A stretch of DNA of 23,202 bases from Clostridia bacterium (lineage in GTDB: Bacteria; Bacillota; Clostridia; Oscillospirales; Acutalibacteraceae): contig JAFNZJ010000052.1 in NCBI GenBank assembly GCA_017382915.1, positions 1 through 23,202 of the forward strand, given 5' to 3'. Below the pieces are notes generated by a model. The model was not told the DNA's origin, did no database searches, and saw nothing but the letters and a program-made list of their open reading frames with translations. This document shows positions 14,302 to 21,535 of the stretch, in pieces; positions within the stretch are counted from its first letter, which is position 1, and every line of letters starts with the position of its first letter. The position numbers were made by a program, and so were the translations under genes.

Positions 14302-15259
14302 TCTTATCCCCTTTTTCGTGCTTTTCAATGTTAAAGCGGGGGCGCCTTTTGCTTTCAACATAAATTTTGCCAACATACTGACCAACAAGTCCGATAGATG
14401 CAAGCTGAACGCCACCCAAAAACCAAATTGAAATAATAAGTGATGACCAACCCGGTTCGGCATTACCTGTAAAGTATGAAACAAGGGTGTAAATAAAGGC
14501 GATTAACGACAGGGCAATTATTACTATACCCAGTGTAGTTATAAGTGAAATTGGCTTAATGCTAAAGGATGTTATGCCGTCAAAGGCAAATTTAAGCATC
14601 TTTTTAAGGGGGTATTTTGACTCACCCGCAACCCTTTTTGCCCTTTCATAATAAACGGCTTCGGTTTTATAGCCAATAAGCGGCACTATACCGCGCAAAA
14701 ACAAATTGCGCTCTTCATAATTTTCTAAAGCGGCAACGGCGCGGTGGCTCATAAGCCTGAAATCGGCGTGGTTATAAACCGATTTAACCCCCATTGCCGA
14801 CATTACCTTATAAAAGCCCTGTGCGGTAACTCTTTTAAAGGCCGAATCACTGCTGCGGTCACTGCGTACACCGTAAACTATATCGGCACCGCTATTATAT
14901 GCATCCACCATTTTTTCAATAGCATTTACATCATCCTGCAAATCGGCATCAATTGAAACGGTCATATCGCTGGTTTTATTGGCGGTTATAAGACCTGCCA
15001 AAAGTGCGTTTTGGTGCCCAACATTGCCCGACAGCTTAAGCCCCTGCACCACCGGGTTTATTTTTGCCTCGGCCTCAATTAAAGACCAGGTGTTATCCTT
15101 ACTGCCATCATCAACAAAAAGTATATAACTTTTAGGGCTAACCTTTTGGCTTTTTATAAGACTGCAAAGTACATCGGTCAGACTTTTTGCCGAAAAAGGA
15201 AAGGCATCCTGCTCATTATAGCAGGGCACCACTATTGCCAAGGTATTATTTGTGCTCAC
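14297..15259 (-). CDS. Membrane-bound family 2 glycosyltransferase (GtrB/DPM1-like)
   Basis: A 320-residue enzyme expected to transfer a sugar from a nucleotide donor to undecaprenyl phosphate for cell-envelope glycosylation. The GT2 domain has VPCYNEQ (11-17), FVDDGSKDNTW (48-58) and the metal-binding DADLQDD (104-110). Two C-terminal membrane helices (about 235-262 and 272-297) and the closing RRPRFN are typical of the GtrB/YkcC/CsbB group. The start GTG 15259 has AGGAAG 8 nt upstream; a GTG at 15268 would overlap that site. No flippase or second transferase lies nearby, so the acceptor is unknown. The stop codon lies within the ATTTAGC hairpin array. Confidence 0.9.
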   Translation of the reverse strand: MSTNNTLAIVVPCYNEQDAFPFSAKSLTDVLCSLIKSQKVSPKSYILFVDDGSKDNTWSLIEAEAKINPVVQGLKLSGNVGHQNALLAGLITANKTSDMTVSIDADLQDDVNAIEKMVDAYNSGADIVYGVRSDRSSDSAFKRVTAQGFYKVMSAMGVKSVYNHADFRLMSHRAVAALENYEERNLFLRGIVPLIGYKTEAVYYERAKRVAGESKYPLKKMLKFAFDGITSFSIKPISLITTLGIVIIALSLIAFIYTLVSYFTGNAEPGWSSLIISIWFLGGVQLASIGLVGQYVGKIYVESKRRPRFNIEKHEKGDKS

Positions 15260-15279
15260 AATTATCACTTCCTATTTGT

Positions 15280-15308
15280 AGTATACCATTTTTTGGCTTA
15301 TTTTTCAA
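15280..15308 (-). promoter_or_regulatory. Promoter of the glycosyltransferase gene
   Basis: On the minus strand TTGAAA (15308-15303), a 17-bp spacer and TATACT (15285-15280). The predicted start near 15273 leaves a very short leader that just contains the ribosome site. Confidence 0.7.
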
Positions 15309-15360
15309 CAAAAAATGAAAACCTCCCTTTGAGAGGGAGGGGTAAGTAGAAAAAAATAAA

Positions 15361-15533
15361 CTTACATCTATCAACTTGCACACTTCTAAAGCCTTCCCCT
15401 TGAGGGGAAGGTGGCAACCGAAGGTTGACGGATGAGGTGGAAAATCTTTTAAACTATATTTATAACGCCGCATAAGGCGGCTACACCTCATCAGTTTCGC
15501 TAACGCTCAACAGCTTCCCCTCAAGGGGAAGCC
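15361..15533 (-). repeat. Composite inverted-repeat element, copy C
   Basis: The core (15390-15533) is oriented as copy B: GCCTTCCCCTTGAGGGGAAG, GGCAACCGAAGGTTGACGG, GATGAGGTG, AATCTTTTAAACTATATTT, an inner CCGC/GCGG hairpin, CACCTCATCAG and CAGCTTCCCCTCAAGGGGAAG. A shortened tail with ATCAACTTGCACAC precedes it. A CCTCCCT/AGGGAGG hairpin (15322-15340) lies further upstream. It lies between the glycosyltransferase promoter and glyA. Confidence 0.85.
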
Positions 15534-15543
15534 CTTATTTAAA

Positions 15544-15600
15544 GCAGCAACTGCTTTTACCTCGGCGCAGCCGAATTTAGCTGGCTTGCAAGTCAAATAT
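15544..15600. repeat. Short linker-hairpin array beside copy C
   Basis: Hairpins GCAG/CTGC (15544-15554), CGGC/GCCG (15563-15573) and a TGGCTTGCAAGTCA palindrome (15582-15595) are present. One exact ATTTAGC linker (15575-15581) separates the last two. The first two match, in degraded form, the sequence joining copy B to its array, so element and array appear to travel or duplicate together. Confidence 0.55.
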
Positions 15601-15627
15601 AGTTATAAACTTTTTATTATCTCTACC

Positions 15628-15670
15628 GCAGGCTTTTGCATTGCAAAAGCAGGCTCCCTCATCTGAAGGA
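15628..15670. repeat. Hairpin pair at the 3' end of glyA
   Basis: GCTTTTGC..GCAAAAGC and GGCTCC..GGAGCC form two strong stems a few bases after the glyA stop on the minus strand. There is no clear U-run, so a role as terminator is possible but not secure. The CCCTCATCTGAAGGAG..CCGTAA pattern resembles the arm at 2763-2786, suggesting another fragment of the composite repeat. Confidence 0.45.
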
Positions 15671-15682
15671 GCCCGTAAACTA

Positions 15683-16933
15683 CTATTTATAAAGTGGGAA
15701 CTTTTCGCAAATTTCGGCAACGCCTGCACGGATTTTATCTGCATTTGCATCAAAATCACGAATAGCAAGGGTAATGAAATCTGCAATTTTTACCATTTCC
15801 TCGGTACCCATACCGCGGGTTGTGGCGGCGGGTGTACCAATTCTGACACCGCTGGTTACAAATGGCTTTTCGGGGTCGTTGGGGATGGCATTTTTATTGG
15901 CGGTAATAAACACCTCATCCAAGCGGTGTTCTAATTCCTTACCGGTAATGCCGGTGCCAACAAGGTCTAAAAGCATTAGGTGGTTATCGGTACCGCCCGA
16001 TACCAGGTTAATGCCGTTTTCCTTAAAGCGGTTTGCCATTGCGGCGGCATTTTCTACAATGCGTTTTTGATAATTTTTAAATTCATCGGTAAGTGCCTCA
16101 CCAAAGCAGACTGCCTTTGCGGCAATAACATGCTCTAACGGGCCACCCTGACTGCCGGGGAATACCGCCTTATCAATAGCGGCGGCATGCTCTGCCTTGC
16201 AAAGGATAAGACCGCCACGGGGGCCGCGCAGGGTTTTATGTGTGGTGGTGGTAACTACATCGGCATAGGGTACGGGGCTTTGGTGTAAGCCTGCTGCAAC
16301 CAAGCCTGCGATGTGTGCCATATCAACCATAAACAGTGCGCCAACCTCTTTAGCAATGTCGGCAATAACATCAAACTTAATGGCGCGTGGGTAGGCAGAT
16401 GCGCCCGCAACAATTAACTTGGGTTTGCACTCTTTAGCAATGCGGCGCATTTCATCATAATCAATGTAGCCGTCATCAGATACGCCATAGGGTACAAAGT
16501 TATAGTTTTTACCCGATGCATTTACGGGTGAGCCGTGTGTTAAGTGACCGCCGTGTGCAAGGTTCATACCCATAATGGTGTCGCCCACATTAACCAAGGC
16601 TTGGTAGGCCGCCATATTGGCATTGGCGCCCGAATGGGGCTGAACATTTGCGTGGTCGGCACCAAAAAGCTTTTTAGCGCGCTCACGAGCCAAATCTTCA
16701 ACAATATCTACACAGTAGCAACCGCCATAATAACGCTTGCCGGGGTAGCCTTCGGCATATTTATTGGTAAGAACCGAGCCCATAGCCGCCATAACTGCAG
16801 GTGAAACAAAGTTTTCAGATGCAATAAGCTCAATATTGCGCTGCTGGCGTGCAAGCTCTTTTTGCATTGCCTCGCCAACCTCTTTATCGGCGGCGGTGAC
16901 AAAGCCAATGGTATCCATTAAGTTTTCAAACAT
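15683..16933 (-). CDS. glyA: Serine hydroxymethyltransferase
   Basis: A 416-residue PLP enzyme that converts serine and tetrahydrofolate to glycine and 5,10-methylene-tetrahydrofolate, the main one-carbon source for purine and thymidylate synthesis. The family landmarks are complete: NIELIASENFVS (33-44), YAEGYPGKRYYGG (59-71), the PLP-stacking/Asp segment VDMAHIAGLVAAG (203-215) and the PLP lysine in TTTTHKTLRGPRGG (Lys233). The length is typical of bacterial enzymes. ATG 16933 has AAGGAG 9 nt upstream. It is a single-gene unit with a consensus promoter and no riboswitch-like leader. Confidence 0.98.
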   Translation of the reverse strand: MFENLMDTIGFVTAADKEVGEAMQKELARQQRNIELIASENFVSPAVMAAMGSVLTNKYAEGYPGKRYYGGCYCVDIVEDLARERAKKLFGADHANVQPHSGANANMAAYQALVNVGDTIMGMNLAHGGHLTHGSPVNASGKNYNFVPYGVSDDGYIDYDEMRRIAKECKPKLIVAGASAYPRAIKFDVIADIAKEVGALFMVDMAHIAGLVAAGLHQSPVPYADVVTTTTHKTLRGPRGGLILCKAEHAAAIDKAVFPGSQGGPLEHVIAAKAVCFGEALTDEFKNYQKRIVENAAAMANRFKENGINLVSGGTDNHLMLLDLVGTGITGKELEHRLDEVFITANKNAIPNDPEKPFVTSGVRIGTPAATTRGMGTEEMVKIADFITLAIRDFDANADKIRAGVAEICEKFPLYK

Positions 16934-16968
16934 CCCTTTTTTCTCCTTAAAATAAAATATTCGTATAC

Positions 16969-16997
16969 ATTATAACGCAAATAACCTTTAAAATCAA
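16969..16997 (-). promoter_or_regulatory. Promoter of glyA
   Basis: On the minus strand TTGATT (16997-16992), a 17-bp spacer and a perfect TATAAT (16974-16969). The leader is only about 30 nt. Confidence 0.75.
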
Positions 16998-17142
16998 CCT
17001 AATTAGCAAATTATTTTAAAAAATTACTGTCATTATTTACAAAAGGATATAGTCGTTTTTGTGTAGAATTGTGTATGGATTTTTCGCTAAAAGTATGATA
17101 ATATAAATATATATATAATTTCATTTCACGTGAGGTGTCTTT

Positions 17143-18039
17143 ATGAAAAAAATATTAGCTTTATTTTTGGCTGTGCTTTTGGTTATTACGGCAGCCTTTT
17201 CGCCGTCTGCAGTTTCAGCCACAACATACGGTGAGGATGTTGATATTGATGTTGGTACAGGGGGCGGTAGCACCGAACCCGAAAACCCCGAAATACCCGA
17301 AGAATTCAGCTTTGCAAATGAGCCAAATGAAAAAGGTGTTTTAGGCGGTTATATTACCCAAACCTCTTCCACAGTTACCGCCGAAAGCTATGCCTTTTCA
17401 GAGTTTTTAGGCTGGTTTGATAAAAACGGTCAGCTTATTACCACCGAAAAAACCGTAAGCAAAACCGCAAACGGTTACCACGGCGCCCGTTTTGAAACTA
17501 AAAACCTTATTGCTGACGGCGGCTTTGAAAGCTTTACTACAGGTAGTAAAATATATGACCACGCCATTATAACAAAGCAGCCTTGGTCATTCCATAGCGG
17601 TGGCACAACAGGTCTTCTTACCACCTGGGGCGACCTTTATGCAGATGGCGCATATAAATTAAACGGTAACAATTCAATTAAAATGCGTCCCCCCTTCCAG
17701 ATGGCTACCACAGATGTTACTCTTCAGCCCAACACCGAATATTTTATATCATTTAATTATACCTATACCATACCGCGCGATGATGTTTTCCCAACTAAGG
17801 TTAGTTACGGTATTTATTACCCCGATAGCGCAAGCAACACCATGCTGCAGCTTACAATTGATTCGGTTGGCCGCTCGGTGCCCGGCAGTGAATACGCCCC
17901 CGGCGAATGGATTCATAAAACCTTTACCTTTACCACAGGTGATACCATACCCGAAGGTACCGTTTTGGATATAGTTACAGCGCCGCTTCAAGCACTACTG
18001 AAGGCACCGCCGTTCAAAACAAAACCACACTTTATGTAG
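17143..18039 (+). CDS. N-terminal part of the frameshifted dockerin esterase
   Basis: 298 codons as read. MKKILALFLAVLLVITAAFSPSAVSA is a signal peptide with likely cleavage after VSA. An acidic Gly/Pro/Glu linker (about residues 30-56) follows. Then comes FLGWFDKNGQLITTEKT, resembling a single InlB/Listeria-Bacteroides type repeat, and a CBM4/9-like beta-sandwich from NLIADGGFESF (about 122) to the frame break at about residue 279. The last ~20 residues, after DIVTA, are out of frame and not part of the original protein. ATG 17143 has GAGGTG 5 nt upstream. No convincing -35/-10 pair was found; TATGATAAT near 17095 is a weak candidate. Confidence 0.8.
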   Translation: MKKILALFLAVLLVITAAFSPSAVSATTYGEDVDIDVGTGGGSTEPENPEIPEEFSFANEPNEKGVLGGYITQTSSTVTAESYAFSEFLGWFDKNGQLITTEKTVSKTANGYHGARFETKNLIADGGFESFTTGSKIYDHAIITKQPWSFHSGGTTGLLTTWGDLYADGAYKLNGNNSIKMRPPFQMATTDVTLQPNTEYFISFNYTYTIPRDDVFPTKVSYGIYYPDSASNTMLQLTIDSVGRSVPGSEYAPGEWIHKTFTFTTGDTIPEGTVLDIVTAPLQALLKAPPFKTKPHFM

Positions 18040-18047
18040 ATGATATA

Positions 18048-19988
18048 GTGGTTATGCCAACCGACAGCAACACTGTTGATATTACCTTTAACGCTAAAAA
18101 CAATATTGCAGTAGTTCCCCAAAACGGCTGCAATGAAAAGTTTGCAGTAAAAAATAAGCCCTACACATTTTCTATTGTTGCTGAGCCCGGTCTTACCCCC
18201 ACCGTTACTGTGGGCGGTAACACCCTTACCCCCGACGCCGACGGCAACTACACCTTTACCCCCACCGCTAATACCGAAATTACAGTATCCTGCGGCAGTG
18301 ATGATGAAGGTCGTCCCGCCTATGGCAAGGACTATTTTGGTCGCGATTTGACCAAATACAACCCCGATGTTTATTTAGAAAAGGTTTGGCAGGGTGACAC
18401 AGTTTACCACGAAACCGCACTTTTCACTAAAGATAAAGATACCGTTAAGCTTCTTTACCCCGCCAGTGAGGTAATATCTCTGCGCTCATACAGCTTAAGC
18501 ACAACCTTTGTTAAGGGTGTGGACTATGAAATCACCGCCGACGGCTGCATTAAGCGTTTAGAAGGCTCGCGCATTCCTGTTTACAGCGTATCCCTTACCA
18601 AGACCACCCAGCCCACAAGCAACGCATTCCCCTTAAGAACCAACCAGCAAGAATGGCTTGCCAGTATAGATGACCTTGTTTACCCCTTGCACGCAGTTGC
18701 CGTTACCTATAAACACACCAAAACCTTTGATGATGGCTATCAGCCTGCCGCTCCCGAAGTGCAAAACAAGGCACTTGACGGCGTGCTTACCAAGCTTAAA
18801 AATGGTGAGCAGGTTAACATTGTAGTATACGGTGACTCAATATCCTGCGGTTGGTGCTGCAGCGGTTTATTTAATGAAAAGATTTATAACCCCAGCAACA
18901 CCGCAACTGGTTTTGCAACGGGTTACAATATGGCCGTTGCCCCCTATATGCCTACCTGGGCAAATATGGTAATCGCCTACCTTAATGAGCAGTTCCCGGG
19001 TCAGGTTAACTTTAAAAACCTGTCTCTTAGCGGTAAAGCCGCACAGTGGGGTTCACAGAACATTGCCGCCCGTTTGGCCCTTTGGACCGATGATGATGGC
19101 TACATTATTAAACCCGACCTTTTAATGGTTGGCTTTGGTGTTAATGACAGCGCCGGCGATGTTGGTTATACCCCATATAAAAGCTATATGAAGGCAATTG
19201 TTACCAACGCACGCAACTTTATAGGCAATTCCGAAATGGAGGTTCTTTACTACTCGCCCATGATGCCCAACCAGCTTACCACCACTTGGGACAGAACCGA
19301 GCTGCTTGCTTATGAGGATGCTTTAGAAGAAATTGCCGCCGCCGACCAAAACATTGGCGTTGCAAAGCTTACATCAATTTATGATGAAATTATTAAAAGC
19401 AAAGCCCCCGAAGATTACCTTAACACCTACTGGAACCACGGTAATGACTTTACAGGCAGAATGTATGCAACCACCATTTTACATGCAATGTTTGGTGACA
19501 CCGAAGTATCAGCCCCTGAGCTTGAGTCAAAAACCTCCAACACCGTTACCCTTAAAAAGGTTGATGGTTATGAATATTCGTTAGACGGTATTAACTGGCA
19601 GACTTCAAATGTATTTAGCAATCTTAATTCAAGCACCACATACAACTTTGTTTGCCGCACCGCCGAAACCGATACCGCCTTTGCAGGTGTTACATCGGCC
19701 GCTCTTACCGTTACCACCGACGCACCCCCCGCATCATCTGCTGTTGCAGGTAATGTAAACGCCGACCCCGACGGACTTGTAAACATTGATGATGTTGTAG
19801 CCTTGGCACAGATTATTGCAGGCTGGCAGGGTGTACAGCACAACCCCGATGCACTTGATGTAAACGGCGATAATGATGTTACCATTGACGACGTTGTTTT
19901 ACTGGCACAGTATGTTGCCGGTTGGGATGTTACCCTTAAAATGGACGCAGGTGCAGACGTTGATATTGATATGAGCGAACAAGAATAA
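18048..19988 (+). CDS. C-terminal part of the frameshifted gene: SGNH hydrolase, Fn3-like and type I dockerin domains
   Basis: 646 codons from an internal ATG without a ribosome site, so not an independent gene. The SGNH blocks are VVYGDSISCGW (nucleophile Ser in GDS, residues 262-264), LSLSGKAAQWG (oxyanion Gly), VGFGVND (364-367 region) and YWNHGNDFTG (catalytic His, about 464). They indicate an esterase, probably removing acetyl groups from plant polysaccharide. An Fn3-like domain follows (about 487-558). The C-terminus is a type I dockerin: two calcium-binding repeats, DPDGLVNIDDVVALAQIIAG and DVNGDNDVTIDDVVLLAQYV, spaced by about 30 residues. A dockerin implies docking to a cohesin scaffold outside the cell. 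Confidence 0.88.
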   Translation: MVMPTDSNTVDITFNAKNNIAVVPQNGCNEKFAVKNKPYTFSIVAEPGLTPTVTVGGNTLTPDADGNYTFTPTANTEITVSCGSDDEGRPAYGKDYFGRDLTKYNPDVYLEKVWQGDTVYHETALFTKDKDTVKLLYPASEVISLRSYSLSTTFVKGVDYEITADGCIKRLEGSRIPVYSVSLTKTTQPTSNAFPLRTNQQEWLASIDDLVYPLHAVAVTYKHTKTFDDGYQPAAPEVQNKALDGVLTKLKNGEQVNIVVYGDSISCGWCCSGLFNEKIYNPSNTATGFATGYNMAVAPYMPTWANMVIAYLNEQFPGQVNFKNLSLSGKAAQWGSQNIAARLALWTDDDGYIIKPDLLMVGFGVNDSAGDVGYTPYKSYMKAIVTNARNFIGNSEMEVLYYSPMMPNQLTTTWDRTELLAYEDALEEIAAADQNIGVAKLTSIYDEIIKSKAPEDYLNTYWNHGNDFTGRMYATTILHAMFGDTEVSAPELESKTSNTVTLKKVDGYEYSLDGINWQTSNVFSNLNSSTTYNFVCRTAETDTAFAGVTSAALTVTTDAPPASSAVAGNVNADPDGLVNIDDVVALAQIIAGWQGVQHNPDALDVNGDNDVTIDDVVLLAQYVAGWDVTLKMDAGADVDIDMSEQE

Positions 19989-20005
19989 CCCAACTAAAAC
20001 TAATA

Positions 20006-20031
20006 AAAACCGCTGATTTTTCAGCGGTTTT
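20006..20031 (+). terminator. Rho-independent terminator after the dockerin gene
   Basis: AAAACCGCTGA (20006-20016) pairs with TCAGCGGTTTT (20021-20031) around TTTT, then TGTTTTATTT. The stem is identical to that of the groESL terminator at 11656-11684. Confidence 0.9.
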
Positions 20032-20086
20032 GTTTTATTTGGGATAATAAAGGCTTGTTTTTCATCCTTAGTCTAGCTATAAATAA

Positions 20087-20235
20087 GGCTTCCCCTTGAG
20101 GGGAAGCTGTTGAGCGTTAGCGAAACTGATGAGGTGTAGCCGCCAAAAGCGGCGTTACTTTTTTATTTAAATAGAAATTTCCACCTCATCCGAGTTTTGC
20201 TTTGCAAAACCCACCTTCCCCTCAAGGGGAAGGCT
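20087..20235 (+). repeat. Composite inverted-repeat element, copy D
   Basis: Oriented as copy A: GGCTTCCCCTTGAGGGGAAG, CTGTTGAGCGTTAGCGAAAC, GATGAGGTGTAGCCGC, an inner GCCGC..GCGGC hairpin, CCACCTCATCCG, and the ending CCTTCCCCTCAAGGGGAAGG. The second arm carries AGTTTTGCTTTGCAAAACC in place of the GTCAACCTTCGGTTGCC found in the other three, so internal hairpin modules appear exchangeable. Confidence 0.8.
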
Positions 20236-20271
20236 TCAGCAGACACCGTCTGATAGGGAGGTCGTGCTATG

Positions 20272-20310
20272 AGCCCCCTATGACGAGGGGGCTGGCTTGC
20301 CAACGGCAAG
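20272..20310. repeat. Hairpin cluster beside copy D
   Basis: AGCCCCCT/AGGGGGCT (20272-20293) and CTTGCC/GGCAAG (20296-20310), then GACTGGGGGAGAG. This resembles, in inverted order, the cluster at 2684-2779 beside copy A. Apart from this, 20311-20367 shows no feature. Confidence 0.5.
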
Positions 20311-20367
20311 ACTGGGGGAGAGATAACGCGACTTTATAGTTCTTGGGCTTTTTTACTTCTTGGCATA

Positions 20368-20397
20368 TTGACAAAGCATAGTTTATCGTATTATACT
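20368..20397 (+). promoter_or_regulatory. Promoter of the SPFH-protein gene
   Basis: A perfect TTGACA (20368-20373), an 18-bp spacer and TATACT (20392-20397). The leader would be about 50 nt. Confidence 0.75.
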
Positions 20398-20452
20398 TAT
20401 TACATAGGCATATAATTATTATGCTTTAGTTTTTTTTGAAAGGTTTGATTTT

Positions 20453-21394
20453 ATGGAGTATTTAATTCCCGTAGGCGTTGTTCTTTTGATTTTACTTTGT
20501 TCCCTTAGAATTGTTCCCCAAGCCACTGAATATGTTATTGAGCGACTTGGTAAATACAAAAAAACCTGGAGTGCAGGTCTGCACCTGCTTATTCCCGTTA
20601 TTGATGTGGTTGCCAAAAAGGTAACCCTTAAGGAGCAGGTTATGGACTCCCCACCCCAGCCGGTTATCACTAAGGATAATGTTACCATGCGGATTGACAC
20701 CGTTGTTTACTTTAAGGTTTTTGATGCCAATATGTTCACCTACGGTGCAGTTAACCCGCTTAGCGCACTTGAAAATTTAACCGCCACCACACTGCGTAAC
20801 ATTGTTGGTGAGTTAGAGCTGGATGATACCTTAACCTCACGCGATACCATTAACGGTAAAATGACCGAAATTTTGGATGAGGCCACCGACCAGTGGGGCA
20901 TTAAGGTTAACCGCGTGGAGCTTAAAAACATTATTCCCCCTGCCGAAATTCAAAATGCAATGGAAAAGCAAATGAAGGCCGAGCGTGACCGCCGTGAAAC
21001 CCTGCTGGAGGCAGAGGGTCATAAGGCTGCCGTTATTACCCGTGCCGAGGGTGATAAGCAGGCAATGATTTTAGCCGCCGAGGGTGAGCGCGATGCCCGT
21101 ATTGCCCGCGCCGAAGGTGAAGCAAAGGCAATTTTCCTTGCCAAAAAGGCCGAGGCTGACGGTCTTGCCGCCCTTAAGGAGGCAGGCGCCGATGATGCCG
21201 TTTTAGAGCTTAAAAAGTATGAGGCTTTGGTACAGGTTGCCAACGGTAAGGCCGCTAAAATTATCATTCCTACCGATGCGGTGGAGGCTGTTAAAAAAAG
21301 CGTAACCTTTGCCGAAACGGCAGGTGTTGGTGACACCACCAAGGAAGCCCCAGAAGATGCAAAAGCCAAAAAGAGCGACCCTTGCTGTAAATAA
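20453..21394 (+). CDS. SPFH/band-7 (stomatin-like) membrane protein
   Basis: A 313-residue protein of the prohibitin/stomatin/QmcA group, which oligomerises on the inner membrane and organises membrane microdomains or regulates proteases. One N-terminal membrane helix (about residues 3-20) is followed by the SPFH domain: RIVPQATEYVIERLGKY, GLHLLIPVIDVV, LKEQVMDSPPQPVITKDNV, VYFKV, and WGIKVNRVELKNIIPP. Next is an Ala/Glu-rich coiled coil (about 180-240, with repeated RAEG(D/E)K/A units) and a hydrophilic tail ending DPCCK. AAAGG lies 9 nt before ATG 20453. No NfeD-like partner gene, often found beside these proteins, is in the window. It is a single-gene unit with its own terminator. Confidence 0.93.
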   Translation: MEYLIPVGVVLLILLCSLRIVPQATEYVIERLGKYKKTWSAGLHLLIPVIDVVAKKVTLKEQVMDSPPQPVITKDNVTMRIDTVVYFKVFDANMFTYGAVNPLSALENLTATTLRNIVGELELDDTLTSRDTINGKMTEILDEATDQWGIKVNRVELKNIIPPAEIQNAMEKQMKAERDRRETLLEAEGHKAAVITRAEGDKQAMILAAEGERDARIARAEGEAKAIFLAKKAEADGLAALKEAGADDAVLELKKYEALVQVANGKAAKIIIPTDAVEAVKKSVTFAETAGVGDTTKEAPEDAKAKKSDPCCK

Positions 21395-21400
21395 TTGATT

Positions 21401-21437
21401 TTAAGCCCTGCGGAATTTTCCGTTGGGCTTAATTTTT
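21401..21437 (+). terminator. Rho-independent terminator after the SPFH gene
   Basis: TTAAGCCC (21401-21408) pairs with GGGCTTAA (21425-21432), enclosing an inner CGGAA/TTCCG hairpin, followed by TTTTT. Confidence 0.9.
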
Positions 21438-21460
21438 ACTAATTTTATGCCCTTTTTCGG

Positions 21461-21489
21461 TTGACATTTAGCAAAATAAAGATTATAAT
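21461..21489 (+). promoter_or_regulatory. Promoter of the IMP dehydrogenase gene
   Basis: TTGACA (21461-21466), a 17-bp spacer and TATAAT (21484-21489), both hexamers perfect. The leader is about 40 nt, too short for a purine riboswitch. High constitutive expression is expected. Confidence 0.88.
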
Positions 21490-21535
21490 TATCTAAATAT
21501 AAAATTACATATTATATATATTAGGAGAGAGAAAT

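Larger units (their letters stand above)
17143..19988 (+). pseudogene. Secreted SGNH esterase with dockerin, interrupted by an apparent one-base frameshift
   Basis: Two open frames (17143-18039 and 18048-19988) read as one gene of about 948 residues. Near 17980-17984 the reading moves by one base: the first frame gives LDIVTA and then nonsense to a stop at 18039. The other frame, taken up at the same point, continues sensibly as AASSTTEGTAVQNKTTLYVD into the second frame. Restoring one missing base joins them. The order would be signal peptide, InlB-like repeat, carbohydrate-binding-like sandwich, another beta repeat, SGNH hydrolase, Fn3-like domain, dockerin. It could be a true recent mutation, a phase-variable site or a sequencing error; everything else about the gene looks functional. 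Confidence 0.8.

Noticed and set aside
16934..16968. T-box or glycine riboswitch before glyA
   Set aside because: The leader is about 30 nt with no conserved elements.
18048..19988. Second half of the dockerin esterase as an independent gene
   Set aside because: There is no ribosome site or signal peptide, and the reading frame continues upstream without a stop into sequence that completes the first half.
21490..21535. Purine riboswitch before guaB
   Set aside because: The leader is about 40 nt and AT-rich, too short and unstructured for the aptamer.
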